DNA of 64,000 nucleotides from Symbiodinium microadriaticum (GCA_001939145.1 LSRX01000054.1:1248157-1312156); one strand, 5' to 3'; numbered from the stretch's first letter, positions 11,111 to 23,941 are shown. The notes: a model not told the origin generated them from the letters alone. A program made the numbers and translations.

Positions 11111-12600
11111 CCCTAAACCACGCACTGCACAGTCTCACGTGGTCTTTGGCCTCAGGACTCGGCTCTCGGGGTGTTGGGCCGCCCACGGAAATTCTGAACG
11201 CGCGAACGTCCCTATGCTGGAACACGGGAGCCCCAAATACCACCTTCTCCGTGGCTGCAAAAGCGCTATAATATAATATAGTATATTTTATCGTAGTATA
11301 ACATAATATAGTATATTATATTACAATATAGTATAAAGTCTCCATTCGTCATTGAATTGAGCCTCCAGTCCTACACTGGACCGTTCACCTCTATAGTGCG
11401 ACCCAGAACAGAGGACAAACACTATGAACCCTGCACACCCCGTCCTCAAAACCTTTTCCAATCGGCGTCTACTTGTCTCCCGAAGTTTCTGCAACCTTCA
11501 ACTCTAGCAGATTCGCCCGCTTCTCGAGTTCAGCGGGTGCTGTTACGCGATTGCGAGGGACGGCCCTTGCTTCCCGTTATGCCGTCCTCCTGCCTACGCC
11601 GTTGGAGATGCCAGGTTCAATTGATTCTTAGTTTGCCTTCAGCGTCCCAGTGTCGCGTGTTATGGACGCTCTTTGGTTGCTGCGGCCCCCGTGCTGCTGC
11701 AGCCTATGCAAAACCTTCTGCACACAAGGAAATGCTCCGCCAGGCAGCCCTTGCAAACCTAGCATGACGAAGTATGGGTGTATGAAGGGATGCTGAGATT
11801 CTCGGATAAGACCTTGCACTATTGTTGGCCTGAAGCTCGGCTAGCGGCTAGCGGACAGGACAGCTCCGCGGCTTGAACCTGCTACCTTTTCAATTTGCAC
11901 CGCCAGGCGTCGCGGAAGCAGATGGTGTATTCTGGAAATGGTACTGACTCTGCCTCCTGTCCAAGAGATATGCCTCATGATTACCAAGCCCGGCAAACTG
12001 CAATGCCTACGAGTATAAGGGCTATACCACATAGACACAGACAGGCAGATACGGAGATACATAGCAAGGTGGACAGCTGCAAGATATGGCAATTCAAAAA
12101 GCCAGTACCGATTTGCACGCGCAATCGTCCCCTGCAGGCAAACTTTGCATTGGCATTCGGTCCTATCAACTTTGCATGGAAAGGCCGAATGGGGATGATG
12201 GAGCTGGCTTGTTAGCTCAGTCATACATGACAAGTCTGCCATGCTCGCCAAAACCCCGATCGGCCCGTCCCCTCGGCTTTGCTACAGGCTCCTGTCGACA
12301 GGATTGAGAATGCAGTGAGAATGTTATCGCATGTGCACCTGCAGGTCAATTCTGCACACTCCCTATGATGCTGGTGACCGTGATGCTGATCATCAAATAG
12401 GAGCATGTGTCATTCTCCACCCTATCCTGCCTCGACAAGGCCTAGCACAAAATGAGACGCATGGGTTTTTTTCTCGTGCAGTTCCACTTCATAGCCTAAT
12501 TTCGGGAATCACCCACCGTAACAAACACTGTTTTTCCATCTGTCCCCATGCCTCGCCTATACGGAAAGAGTCTGCCCCCGCGGCTGAGACCTCTTTCTTG
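11111..12600. other. Gene-poor stretch
   Basis: An AT-rich palindromic patch (11265-11340, repeats of ATATAATATAGTAT) is followed by unique sequence. A 136-codon frame at 11357-11767 has no recognisable motif. Confidence 0.35.
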
Positions 12601-12894
12601 CCGGATGCGGCACATCTGCCTGCCTGTGTGCCTGTCTGTATATCTGTATGTCTGCATGTAGACGTGGCTGCGTACGAATGCACGTATGTGTGTATGTGTG
12701 CACTTGTGTATGCGTGTGTGCGCGTGTGTGCGTGTATGTAAACACATATACATATATACAGAAACACCTACCTACCTACCTACCTACCTACCTACCTACC
12801 TACCTACCTACCTGTCTACCTGTCTACCTGTCTACCTGTCTACCTGTCTACCTGCCTACCTACCTACCTACCTACCTACATACATACATATACG

Positions 12895-12925
<31 letters not shown>

Positions 12926-13633
12926 GCATATGTGAATCTAGTGCGCACGTGTGCGTGCAGGTGTGTACTTCTGTATATGTGTGCGTGTGCATTTACAAGT
13001 ATTCGTATACGTACAAGTATAGGTGTAGGTATAGGTAAATGTAACGCTACAGAAATACGTACAGGTATGAGGTATAGGTATACTTCCAGGTATAAGTATA
13101 CGAATAGGTATAGGTATAGGTGAATCTATATGTACATGTGCAGGTGTAGGCATACATGCGGTCGTGAGCATGCAAATGCACATGGGCACGCCTATGTGGA
13201 TGGATGCGGATGTAGATGTCGATGTGTGCCTATTTCTGTATGTGTGTGGATGTGAGTGAGTGTATGTATGTGTATGTGTGTGAGTATATGCATACCCGCG
13301 TGCAGTGTATGTGTATGTGTGTATATGCACCTACCCACCTATCTATCTATCTACCTACTACCTATTTATCTATCGATCCATCTTTCTGTCTGTCTGCGTG
13401 TGTACCAATCTATACATCGACCTAAGTACCTATCGGTTTATCTATCTGTCTATCCATCTCCTTCTCTTTCTTTCGCCAGGGGTAGTCCCGCTTCACTCCC
13501 CCTCTCTGTCTCTGTCTCTCTCTCTCGCCATTCTCTTCTTCTTCTTCCCCGGGGCATACGGGGCGGGTCAGACCCCCGGCCTACCGGCCCCCCATATGTT
13601 ACGGGGCTTTTGGGGGCCATTCTCTCTCTCTCC

Positions 13634-13687
<54 letters not shown>

Positions 13688-14330
13688 TCGCTCTCTGTCT
13701 CGCTCCCTCTCTTCAGGTAACGTCTATCTATTTATCCAGCCTCCCCGGCCACATGTACGTCTGTACGTATGCATGTATGTATGTATGTATGTATGTCTGT
13801 CTGTCTGTACATGTGTATATGTATGTGTCAGCACATAGCTGCATGCATCTTGTATGTACATGAATGTACGTGTATGCATGTATGCACATCTGCATGTGTG
13901 TCTATGTATGTATCTGCACGCATCTGTATGTATATGCAGGCACATGCATGTGGATGTAGGTGTAGCTGTAGAATGCATTTCTGTATGTACAAGCACATAC
14001 GCACGTGTATGTGTGTGTATACACCTGAACATACAAATAGACAGATAGATAGATCGATAGATAGGTAGATAAGTACAACAACAAATGAACACGGAAGTAT
14101 AGATATAGATACAGATGTAGACATAGACATAGATATTATGGATACAGATATAGATGTCTATAAAGATGCACTGTAGATAAAGATACAAACAGTATATGTA
14201 TACATCTGAACTTGCATGTGTATATATATATATACACACAAATACAGGCAGATACGGCGTACACATATGCATATGCATATACACATTCAAAGCATATACA
14301 GATACATATCCATGTCTGCATATGTATGTG

Positions 14331-14408
<78 letters not shown>

Positions 14409-14439
14409 GACATAGACATAGACATAGACATAGACATAG

Positions 14440-14482
<43 letters not shown>

Positions 14483-14640
14483 TATATATATATATATGTG
14501 TGTGCGTGTGTGTGCAAGTGTGTGGTTAGATGTATATGCATATGTATAAATAAACTTCTGTATATAAGTTTGTGGTGACCTGCCTGTACATAAGTGCTTA
14601 TGCCTGTCTATCTGTCGGCGTGTGGGTGCGTGTGAGCATG
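12600..14640. repeat. Compound microsatellite block
   Basis: Successive simple arrays: TGTG-rich (12650-12740), CTAC (about 12767-12885), TATA (12897-12915), TAGGTA-rich (13010-13130), CT-rich with a pure CT run (13613-13700), GTAT (13760-13810), TGCATG/TGTATG-rich (13810-14000), and ACATAT about 14335-14480 interrupted by AGACAT (14405-14440). Long open frames here simply read through the arrays. Confidence 0.9.
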
Positions 14641-15900
14641 TTACGTATGACAGTTGCTTCTTCTCTGTCTGCTGCTTCCTTGCGAAGCCAAAGTATGCAC
14701 AATATGAAACAATCCTAAACCCTAAACCCTAAACCCTGACACAACGATGAAAAAGGGCCCTGTCAGTCTCAACCCAGGCAAAGGGTATTCGCTCGGCAGG
14801 ATTTGGTCTTCTCTCTGTACAAAAGCAAGACCTGAGCACAGAGACGGTTGCATCCCCGTGGAGCCTCATTTGGGGGCTTAGGGTTTTGGGGTTTAGGGTT
14901 TAGGGTTTAGGGTTTTATGGTTTAGGGTTTAGGGCTTAGGGTTTAGGGCTTTAGGGCTTTAGGGTTTTCGGGTCTAGGGCTTTAGGGCTCAGGGTTCACT
15001 GGCACCCGCATGGGAGTTTCGGAAGGTACAGGAGCAAGCCGTGTAGACTCTAAACAGCTTCTCTCGAAGTTGAAGAACCTCCACCCCACCCCGCATTTAT
15101 GTTCGACGTCTTGCATGATGTGTAGCCCTGCACATATGAGGATGAACTGCATGCAGGGCCCTGATCATTAATTAAAGACTAGGGCGTTTGGGTTATAATA
15201 AACCCCAAACCCTAACCCCCCGAAACCCCTAAACCCCGAACCCCTGAACCCCTAAACCCCGAACCCTCAAAACCCGGAAACCCCTAAACCCCTAAACCCC
15301 GAACCCTCTAAACACTCCTCCCGCCTGGGCCCATCAAGGCCGGCTCTTCCGGGAGCTCTGTTGCTCCGATGCGGCACTCCTTCCTGAGCTCAGCAGGTCG
15401 GGTTTGAGGGTTTTGGGGGCCGTTTAGGGCCGTTGAGGGCTTCGGGATTAGGGTTGAGGGTTTAGGGCTCAAAGTTTGAGGTTAAGTGTTGCTTTGACGC
15501 TTGCTTTCGGGCTCTGGAAAGGACCATGGCTAAGAAGCTCCGCAGAAACGAACTCTTCAGTGTACTGTAGAGGGTTCAAAGTTTCATGTTTCGGGTTCGG
15601 GGCTCCAGTCTTCAACCTAATTTAGGGTTGAGGGTTAAGGGGTTTAGGGGTTTAGGGAAACCTTAAACCCGGAATTTTGAACCCCAAAAGCCTTTCGCAC
15701 CTCAATTTGCAGCAGAGCTTCGCTGAAACGGATGCCGTTCAACACAAGCAACATGTTAGGTTGCCGTGCCTCCTTTCTGTGGCCGAGGTTTGGGCACGAA
15801 GACAACATTGAGGCTATAGCCATATACAGACCATGTAGAGATGTATGCATGCATGTATACATACTGACATACAAATATATAAATATATGTATAAATATGA
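14641..15900. repeat. Telomere-like tracts with unique spacers
   Basis: CCCTAAA at 14716-14737, TTTAGGG variants at 14880-14990, CCCTAAACCC/CCCGAACCC variants at 15200-15312, then degenerate GGGTTTAGG at 15400-15660. No gene is supported. Confidence 0.6.
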
Positions 15901-18660
15901 ATACAAATCTCTATCTATATATATATATATATATGTATATGTATAGTCGCCACCCTCCTAGGACCAACCTCGGCCATGCAATTGCCGTGTTACTGTTGTT
16001 TACAATGTATTCGCATCATACTGCAATAAAAAACAGGTGCCAGCTTCGTAGCTGTATGTCTCGCCGTTTTGTCTACTTAGAGGTCATGTGGCGTACGTGT
16101 GAAATACTTGCCAGTATGTTTCCTGCTATCTCATATTCGAGTAGCAATTACGATGCATGTGTTGTTGCCTTCTGTTAGAGTTAATGCCCAACTACCGTTG
16201 GATTAGTATTCGCTGAGAGTGTTGCTCATCGAGTACTTGTGTCACGCATGTATGCATGAGTTACCAATACCTGTTATCTAAATTTCACAGAATAGTTAGG
16301 ATCTGTGTTATTCCTTCTACTAGCGTCCAACATGCATTTCACATCGGATCAGTATGTGTTGATTTGTTCGTACCGTTTCGCCTCATATTTAAGTCTGCTG
16401 AATTAACAAACGAGAACATATTCATAAACATCTAATACTAAATTTGTCTTGGAATAAGTAGTCGTTTCAGCAATGCGAGATTAAACGCCACACAGAAGCT
16501 AAGTCCTACTTCGTTCTTAGATAGTAGCTACCCTTTTATTGCATTCATGAAGAGACAACCGGCGGTTCGTTGGTGACTAACTCATAGGAAACTGCTATGT
16601 CAATAAACAGCTTCATCAATGACAATCATCATCATAATGATATTTCTGGTAGTAATTATGATAGAAACAGTGCTCGTCCGAACATGGTTTACTTGCTAGT
16701 GAGACGATCATAGCAGATGAACTCAACATTCTGCCAAACATCAAAAAAACTGTTCCATTACAAAAATGTGCTGAACTAAACTGGCCAACCACCAGCTGTA
16801 GTTCTTGAACATTACGGCTTTTGGTTGTGATCGAACATGAAGGAGCAATTGCTTATTGTCACGTAGACCTGAGGTTTACAGTCATGAATGTTTGATTAAC
16901 TTTCGCGTTAACATCACATGTTAGATGAGCATTAATTTGCATAGCTTCTCTTCTCTGTTTGTTGTCAGCACTGAACATCAAATACTGCGACAAATGTGTT
17001 CATAAGGCTAAGCTCCGCAGTAACCTGTAGGCGTGAAACGGGTTTAGGGGTTTAGGGGTTTAGGGTTTAGGGTTTAGGGTTTTGGGTTTCGGGTTTAGGG
17101 AACGCATCAAGATGCGTAAACTATGCCAGCCCAATAAACGATTTCCAGTCAACAACAGTCCTTTGCAAAGAGAAGCGCGCAGTGGTCAAACACCAAAGGA
17201 GCAATCGACCAAGTATGGGTTCTATGCCCAACACACATCACTGAGAGGTATTATTCAGAGATATGGAGATTGTACTCGGCTCTCAGCGGACTATGAAGCT
17301 TACGGTACATGATGATTAGGACTCGGCAAATTCGGCTGAACATCCGGTATATGTGACTGTGTATTCATTTAACATGCAATACATATTAGTTGCTTTAGCA
17401 TTTACTTGTGTGCAAATGTGTGTCATGGAACAACATGCTCATACCAACGAGATCTTAGATAAGAAAACATGAGATGTCGATATTCCGTTTTTGCACATCA
17501 AGTTGCTAAACATGTACTAGACGCATACTGGTCTTCTTCTCCTTCTTGTCAAATTAGTAACTAGACATATTTGCGTATAGGTATCGACCGATTTCAGAAC
17601 ATGTGTGACTGTCTCAGCTACTAGTCAAGTTACTAATCTATGATATAGAAAACCTGCCACATGGTTTTATGGATATCAACAGCTAAGCAAATGTTTGTCA
17701 ATCTTAGATTTCGAACTATATTGGCCATACACTGGTTGGAGCAGCTCGAACACGACTTAATCACCTTACGAGCATTCAGACATCACGAAGTTCCAACAAA
17801 GTCCAACTTCAGAAAGCAAAACTCCCCAACACAGGAAACTTACAGGCGTCTCAGAGCGATGCCTGAGTACGTGCGCGAGAGAGAGAGAGAAGACAGTTTG
17901 GGTATATACTTTGGGAGTGCAAAAACATCCGAAAATTCCATTCTTAACATTTCGAAAAGCCGAAAAATCCGAACTCCCGAAATGCCAAAAGCTCTCCTCA
18001 TACTTTCTGGCAGTTTTAGAACTGTTCGGAATTCTTGGAATATTGGATTGTTTAGAAATTGTTGAATTGTTGGAAGTGCTGGGTTTTGCTGAATTTGTTG
18101 GATCTGTTTGGAATTTTTGGAATGGTTGGCTTTGTGGTCTTTCTTGAATTTTGGCATTTTGGAACCGTCGAGATTTCATGTGAAAGGTGTGTCCTTCGGA
18201 GGGGCTAGCATATGTGTGTATATATACACTTATATTTGTATATAAGCATGTGTATTTGTATATCTAGAAACAGAAACAAAAAAAACAAGAAAATAATAAA
18301 ACAAGGAAACCTCCATGCATACAAGCATACATGTATACATACCTAGCTACCTAGCTACCTACTTAGCTGCCCACCTACCTACCTACATGCCTACATACCT
18401 ACATAACTGCATACCTGCATACCTACATAGCGACATGCATACAAACACACGCACATGTGTATACATGTAATGTAGACAGAATATACGTATGTGTATATAC
18501 ACATATGTATATTGTTCTTCTCACCACGAAGAAGAAGGCTTCAAGTGGAGGAACTGTTCCTTTATGAGGATCACCAGGATGCCACAGGCATTGTGATCAT
18601 CTGATACCACGAGAAAAGAGCCTATGAGGAGACTATGAACATCTAAAGAGAACATATATA
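15900..18660. other. AT-rich block without genes
   Basis: This stretch is clearly richer in A and T than its surroundings and, apart from 17040-17100, lacks telomere-like tracts. At 17900-18150 it holds many imperfect copies of GGAATTTTTGGAA-like words. Microsatellite (ACCT, ACAT) follows at 18315-18500. A frame at 17101-17312 looks mildly protein-like but is not recognised. Confidence 0.5.
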
Positions 18661-18851
18661 TATATATATATATGCATCATATACCCTAAACCCTAAACCC
18701 CTAGACCGTAAACCCTGAACCCCCAGACCCTAAACCCTAAACCCTTTAGATACGTAAATTTATATTCTAGCAAGTCTAGACTTCACATGGCCAACCTCGG
18801 ATGGAGTCACTGGAACCGAGCTCAACTTGCAGCTGCCAAGAGGCTTGTGAG

Positions 18852-18929
18852 TATGATCAAGAATCCTAAGGCTTTAGGGTTTGGGGTTTAGGGCTTAGGT
18901 TTTAGGGTTTATATTATCAAGAATCCTAA
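18852..18929. repeat. Telomere-like tract between 18-base direct duplications
   Basis: TATGATCAAGAATCCTAA (18852-18869) recurs as TATTATCAAGAATCCTAA (18912-18929), one mismatch. Only degenerate TTTAGGG sequence lies between. Confidence 0.8.
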
Positions 18930-18970
18930 ACCCGCGATCGCCTCAGCAGCTTGAGCGTCCAAGAGCCGTG

Positions 18971-19225
18971 CTAGGGAAGGCATCGGATTCTCTGCTCTCC
19001 CCATAAGGACATCTGGGGGTTCAAAGGCGGTTGTCTGAGACCTCCAGGCGTCGCATTAAAGAACATTTCTGCACCATGCAAAGAGCCGAATTCTGCCGAT
19101 GGCACGCCGGCTACATGCTGGTCCTCATGAACTGTCCCTATTCTGGGGTACAGTGGACGGCCATACCGTGAAATCCAGGGCTTGATGTGGCAGGAGAGTG
19201 AGCGACCTGCTTCAAGGTGCCACAT
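18971..19225 (-). CDS. Possible exon, unknown protein
   Basis: This is an 84-codon open frame (residues such as KPWISRYGRPLYPRIGTVHE) with protein-like composition and no repeat-derived sequence. No domain is recognised. A family H element lies just upstream on this strand (19275-19378), a position compatible with an intron, but no second exon was found. Confidence 0.2.
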   Translation of the reverse strand: MWHLEAGRSLSCHIKPWISRYGRPLYPRIGTVHEDQHVAGVPSAEFGSLHGAEMFFNATPGGLRQPPLNPQMSLWGEQRIRCLP

Positions 19226-19274
19226 TCAATGGAAGGACCTGGCGCGGTCATACTGGGGTTCGGGGGGTATTTGA

Positions 19275-19378
19275 GGGTTTCCTTCCGACAATAGGGGACC
19301 CTAATAAAGTACCCTAAATAGTAGGGTCCTTATTCTAAGGACCCCAAAATCAGGTACCCCCCTATTTTCGGAAACTCC
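19275..19378. mobile_element. Family H inverted-repeat element
   Basis: The ends GGGTTTCCTTCCGACAATAG and CTATTTTCGGAAACTCC are inverted repeats. A 7-base target duplication TATTTGA flanks it (19268-19274 and 19379-19385). Its relative at 45637-45739 also has a 7-base duplication. Confidence 0.8.
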
Positions 19379-19898
19379 TATTTGATAGCTTAGAGATTTA
19401 TTGACAGAAGCTTGAGCCGTCGTCAGATGAAACGGCAGCCGTAGGATTATGTTGCAGGGGCCTCTAGCCGCTATGGCAAACTTCATGTGGACCCAGGACA
19501 TGGTTCTAGGTGATGACCATCAAATACCGCTTCTTTATTGTCAAAACAACAAAAGTCATGCCACAAACCGGAAAGCCCTGTTCGAATCAGTAATACCGCT
19601 ATGTAACCCCCTACACAATTACAGTTAAATTTTAGGGATGACACAGTCTGTCAGCACTGGTGCCTAGGAGCTAACGCATGAAGCCTTCTTTGCTTGAGTG
19701 CCGATCTCTCTTCCCTTCCTGTGATCTTCATCTTCAGAGATGGAGGGCACAGCTTACCGGCAAGCATCGTGGCTTGAGCTCCCTATGAACTCACTCTCGT
19801 TCGTATGTAGAGCATTGGGAGCACCAAATTCCTCCGTAACTGAGCAACAAAAACCTCAGCGCTCCGCTGATCTATCCAGTCGTTAGGTCGTTAAGGTT

Positions 19899-19992
19899 TA
19901 CCTGTAACCGAAAAGACCTACCTTTTTAAGGAACTATATATAGAAACCATAATAAGGAACCCCAAAAAGGTAGGTCTTTTCGGTTACAGGTA
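19899..19992. mobile_element. Family G inverted-repeat element
   Basis: Near-perfect terminal inverted repeats of about 27 bases (TACCTGTAACCGAAAAGACC inward) enclose a 40-base AT-rich core. It is the cleanest hairpin-forming element in the window and occurs once here. Confidence 0.8.
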
Positions 19993-20135
19993 GGGTTTAG
20001 TTAAAGGAAACTACAGGTGAGGAGTTTAGGGTATTTGGGGCTTCCATAAGGCTTCTGTAAGGTACATAGACCTTCTACAAGGCTCCTATAACGGTAACTA
20101 GCCACCTGAAAAATGTCCTAGACTTAGGGTTTAGG

Positions 20136-20251
20136 GAGTCCTAGTCTCGTGATCTTCTCCCTTTGGCTGTTTAGGCTTTAGGGTTTCGGGTTTTAGGGTT
20201 TAGGTTTTCGGATTTAGGAGTCCTAATCTCGTGATCTTCTCCCTTTGGCTG
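20136..20251. repeat. Telomere-like tract between 34-base direct duplications
   Basis: The block GAGTCCTA..CTCGTGATC at 20136-20169 recurs at 20218-20251 with one mismatch. Degenerate TTTAGGG sequence (20170-20217) fills the gap. Confidence 0.85.
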
Positions 20252-20795
20252 CGGAGGAAGCACCTTGGCTGCCTTCTGCTTTGCAGGAATCTCGCGGAGG
20301 GGGCCTTCACCCTGGCAAAAAGGGAGAGAGCCACCCTTTTCTTGCATCGAGGGCAGAAAAGATATACGGTAATTTTACCCCATTTTTGGGTTTAGGGCCG
20401 AAATGATTACCGATACTATTTAGCCTTCAACGCCCTCTTTGACAAGGATGATCACCCACCGCGAAATCTCTGGATGCGAGGAGACGCATTGGACTTGACA
20501 GGTCAAGCTGGAATTTTGTTGACATGGATTTGAATGATCTGGGGGGCTTTGGGATTTGGGATGTAGTTGCCAGCTTTCACTGCCAAGTCCCTCAGAAGGG
20601 CTCCAAGTCACTATCGGTCTCCGTCTCGAGATCCTCCCAAAAAGAAAGAACACACTCCGGAAGGCCCAAACTGTGCCCCCCAAAACCCTACGCCCTGGTC
20701 CAAGAAGCCTGAAAGGGGGTCGTTACGGTGACCCTTCCCGTTAAGCAACCCTTGTAGCAACCCCATAACACCACTTTAGCCGCCTCTAATGTCTT
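20252..20795. other. Gene-free stretch
   Basis: Mostly unique sequence. Short overlapping frames on both strands (20420-20740) show no recognisable domain. Confidence 0.35.
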
Positions 20796-20916
20796 CCCAG
20801 ACCCCCGGGAGGATCTAGAAAGTAGATCCCTTAATTTGGGACCCTAAACTACTAAAGGCTCTGTATAGGAACCCCCCTTATTGGATCTACTTTTTGCATC
20901 ATCCCGGGGGTCTGGG
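20796..20916. mobile_element. Family D inverted-repeat element
   Basis: Inverted ends CCCAGACCCCCGGGAGGATC / GATC..CATCATCCCGGGGGTCTGGG with AAAGTAGATCC inside. A second, shorter copy lies at 43872-43964 in SF3B4 intron 7. Confidence 0.75.
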
Positions 20917-21003
20917 TTGTGGATCCCCCGTTTAGAACCCTGACATGGCAGTAACCCTGGTAGCAGCCCTTAAGGGTAGCCCTTGGAGCATCCCTGACGG
21001 GTC

Positions 21004-21061
21004 TAAGGTTAAGGGTCTAGGGTTTAGGGTTTAGGGTTTAGGGTTTAGGGTTTAGGGTTTT
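21004..21061 (+). repeat. TTTAGGG tract at the 3' side of the viral insertion
   Basis: A clean TTTAGGG array runs directly into a T-rich run (TTTTTTTTGTTTTT, to about 21072). Read on the minus strand this is the viral 3' region, an A-rich tail, then CCCTAAA. Confidence 0.85.
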
Positions 21062-21133
21062 TTTTGTTTTTGAAGTGTAATGAATCGGACTTTCCGCCTG
21101 ATCCAGCCGCGTCGGAGCCTACACAGAAAACAA

Positions 21134-22140
21134 CTAGACACCCCAAGCGCTCAGAGTCGTAGTAGATGTGGTGGAAGAGGTAGAGGGGAAGATACACAGC
21201 CCATCAACTTCAAGTTCGCACCAGGGTAGAACCACGACAGACGGCTGAACGGTCAGGGACACGAGGCAGGAGCTAGCCGAAGAAGGAGATGAGAGAGCCA
21301 ACGGTGTACTCAGCAACATCAAGGCAGAGGTGGTCGAGGTGGTCGAAGTCGCCAAAGCCAACGTACTGGTCGTCGATGTTGTCGAGGGTCGCCGCGAAGT
21401 CCACCCAGAGGTAGGGAGTCGTGAAGCTGAGGGAGCAGGCGAAGACGACACGCGATGGTATGGGACTCCACCCCTGGTGCCAGTTCTAGATCGAGGCACA
21501 CTAATGTAGTCCCGCCATGGGGGAAACCCACCACCTCGTCCAAGGACCCGTGCCGGAGTAGCACGAGCATCCACACGAAACGTAGAGACGTTGCTTTGGC
21601 GTGGCGGGCCGGGGCACCCCAAAGAAAAGAAAACCTATACATGTGCCTTGCGGTATCTTTGTGAAACCCCTGCGTATCCAAGGCCCGACTTAGCGTCCGA
21701 GGATTCGGCAGGGTGCCGTAGTCTCATTTCCGGGTGGTCTACCCCTGGCGTCAACAGAGGGGCAGGGCGTTCGACGCCTGTCTCCAGACTGATCGGGCCG
21801 CTTTACCATCACGTAAAACCCCCGCCCTTGCCTAAGGGGCGAGGTCACCAATACCACCCGCTAACCTGCCAATACCGCGCGTGCCAGAACACTTTAGCAG
21901 GAAAGGGCTTTCGCTGTTACCCCGCGGCTGCACGGGCCCCACAGCTCATCAGAAGGTCGTGGATAGTGTGAAGAAGGTGCGCACCTCCACATCGGAGGGT
22001 CTGGGCTCCTCCTCTAAATAGTTGGACACGGTCTGGTGTCGAGTGGCTCGGTAAGCTCGACCTGGTCCCTCCTGATCCTCGGGTGACGAAACCGAGAACC
22101 GCAACCTATGACTCCTTGCTCACACCTGCCCGCCCGAAGG
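21134..22140 (-). pseudogene. Broken ORF downstream of the viral RdRp, possible capsid remnant
   Basis: Past the RdRp stop, the same strand carries about 1 kb in which protein-like stretches appear in alternating frames. One ends in VAEYTVGSLISFFG before a TAG (about 21270). Others are PPWRDYISVPRSRTG and, at the end, CLVSLTVQPSVVVLPWCELE (about 21134-21265). No frame is intact, so several frameshifts or stops have accumulated. Position and length fit a second cistron, and dinoflagellate RNA viruses such as HcRNAV have RdRp then capsid. I cannot recognise a capsid fold from sequence, so the identity is inference only. Confidence 0.3.
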
Positions 22141-22159
22141 CGGCCCACCGGTCTAGGAT

Positions 22160-23940
22160 CTAGACGGGCGGGTGCGCAGCTGCATAACGCTGTGTGAGTT
22201 CGGAGGCCAATTGTAGGTCGCCCCCTTCTACCCCTTCGAAAGCATCGATCATGGCTAGAATCGACTTCGAATCTGTTTGCATTTCTTTCGATATAGCGGA
22301 TACCATCTGGGCGGAGAGAGCTGGATCTTCATCAGCTGCGACTCTCCCTCGCAAAAACTCGTACACGTTCCGAAGACTGTTGTCCAAGGAGTTATCCGAG
22401 ATCAGATGGACGAGTTTTGACTCCCACCACTCGTATTTACGCCTCTGCAAATCCAATCTATCGTCTTCCAGCATGTGCAAATGTACTCGCGCAACCATCG
22501 AGTAATAGGCAAATTGCAGAGGGCATTGTTCAGCAACCATCATAATGCTGATCATTTTTGTGGCGGCCGCTAGGTGCAGATGATCTCTCACATTGAATGT
22601 GATAGACGCGACTGAAAAGGTCTTGCGGAGTTTTGGAAAGCTGCGCATCTGTGTACCACCGCTCAGCGGCACGTAGATGCGACTGGTGAACTCTATGCGG
22701 TTTTCCTTTGTCGATGAGTTGGTCCGGTGGAACCCTGCCGGTTCGGTCTTGGGGCTCTAAGCTCATTCCAGCACTTACGTATAATATGGCAGTGACCAAC
22801 CCAAGAACCTCCCTCGACCGCTTGTTCTTCCTGTCTTTCAGCTCAAACTTTTGAATGAAGTCCCAGAGATACGCTTTTGCCCTATCGTCACCTTCTCCTG
22901 CAATGAACTCCCGGTTCGGCCTCTTGACGTGTTGACCGGAAGATTCGCGCCGGATAGTTTCTGCCATGTATTCCGCCGCTTCTTTCACTTTGATAACAAT
23001 GTAATTGATTGTTTCTTCATTCTCAACGAACGACGGAAATGCCTGGAAGAACTCGTTGATAGTAGTGTCTTTCCAATCCCAGGCAGTGAAGCAGACTTCA
23101 GCGATGGTGTCAACGACTTGGTCAATAGTCCAATTAATTAGATAGTTCCCGACGGAAGTCAATCCATCTCCGGAATACCTGATTAGTATGGACGTATATA
23201 AAGTGAGTGTATCGAACTTTACCTTGTCGCTCTTCTTCCACCGCTTCTGTGACGTGTTCTTCAAATCACTTGACTCAGGAAACTTCTTCTCGATAGCATT
23301 CATGACAGCTTCTTCGATTATGCGCCGCAATCCAGGTTTCTTCGGGTCTTCGACAGCCTTGTCAGTGATCGAACTGTCGAACGATCCAAAATCTGTAGAC
23401 GCGAAGCCTCCTGCCTTGAAGTCATTGTAGAACTTGAGAATCCGCTCATTTACGCCCTTGTGGTCTGTGCCTTTGATTGAACGGGCGACAAAATACGCTA
23501 GACGGAATATCATGTGTTCCACAGACTTATTCATGAGAGCAGCGGATGCTGAGCCAGTTGGTCCCTTGTGTTGGATCAAACGGGGTTTGATCTTGTTAAG
23601 GGCCTCATTTGGCTTTACAAACGCCTGTGTCATAGGCTCTCGTTGCAGGACATCACCTGAGGCGGCGTCGAAGTTCTGCTCTATCATTGTCTTCGTGAAA
23701 GAGTTCGGTGCTATCTCCTCGATCTCCTTGTGGATTGGGAACAGCGCTTTCCCGTGTAATTCACTGACCACTTCGGAGGCTGGGATCTCGAGAACTTGAG
23801 TGTCCTGTCTTCTGAGTGTGGTTTCGTCAATTTGCATCAACGCTTCGACGATGACATTGATGTAGGCATGGACTGACCGTCTTATCAAGATGGAAGGATT
23901 CCCGACGGAGTTTTTGAAAATTCCACCGTTCCATTCAACA
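22160..23940 (-). pseudogene. Endogenous RNA-virus-like RNA-dependent RNA polymerase, frameshifted
   Basis: A 452-codon frame (from ATG 23888) carries the positive-strand RNA virus RdRp motifs in canonical order: a basic pre-A motif (KPRLIQHKGP, about 101-110), motif A (DFGSFDSS, D166 and D171), motif B (SGDGLTSVGN, 239-248) and motif C (GEGDD, D334 and D335). After about residue 375 (near 22760) the sensible reading moves to another frame, which continues to a stop at 22160; a run of four C lies at the switch. The frame is open upstream of the ATG to about 23940, where it meets a telomere-like tract, so the 5' part is missing. No retroelement domains are present. A relation to dinoflagellate-infecting Alvernaviridae is plausible but not shown. 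Confidence 0.8.
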
Positions 23941-23941
23941 C

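Noticed and set aside
12489..14578. Many frames of 60-250 codons with Tyr/Ile/His/Thr/Leu/Ser-only sequence
   Set aside because: These are translations of microsatellites in this block, as are those at 25040-25303, 51304-51545, 56113-56665 and 62595-63036.
22851..23799. Plus-strand frames of 80-121 codons
   Set aside because: They are shadows antisense to the RdRp.
22160..23888. RdRp frame as a retroelement reverse transcriptase
   Set aside because: It has the motif A D-x4-D, motif B SG...T...N and GDD of viral RdRps, and lacks the YxDD context, integrase or RNase H of retroelements.
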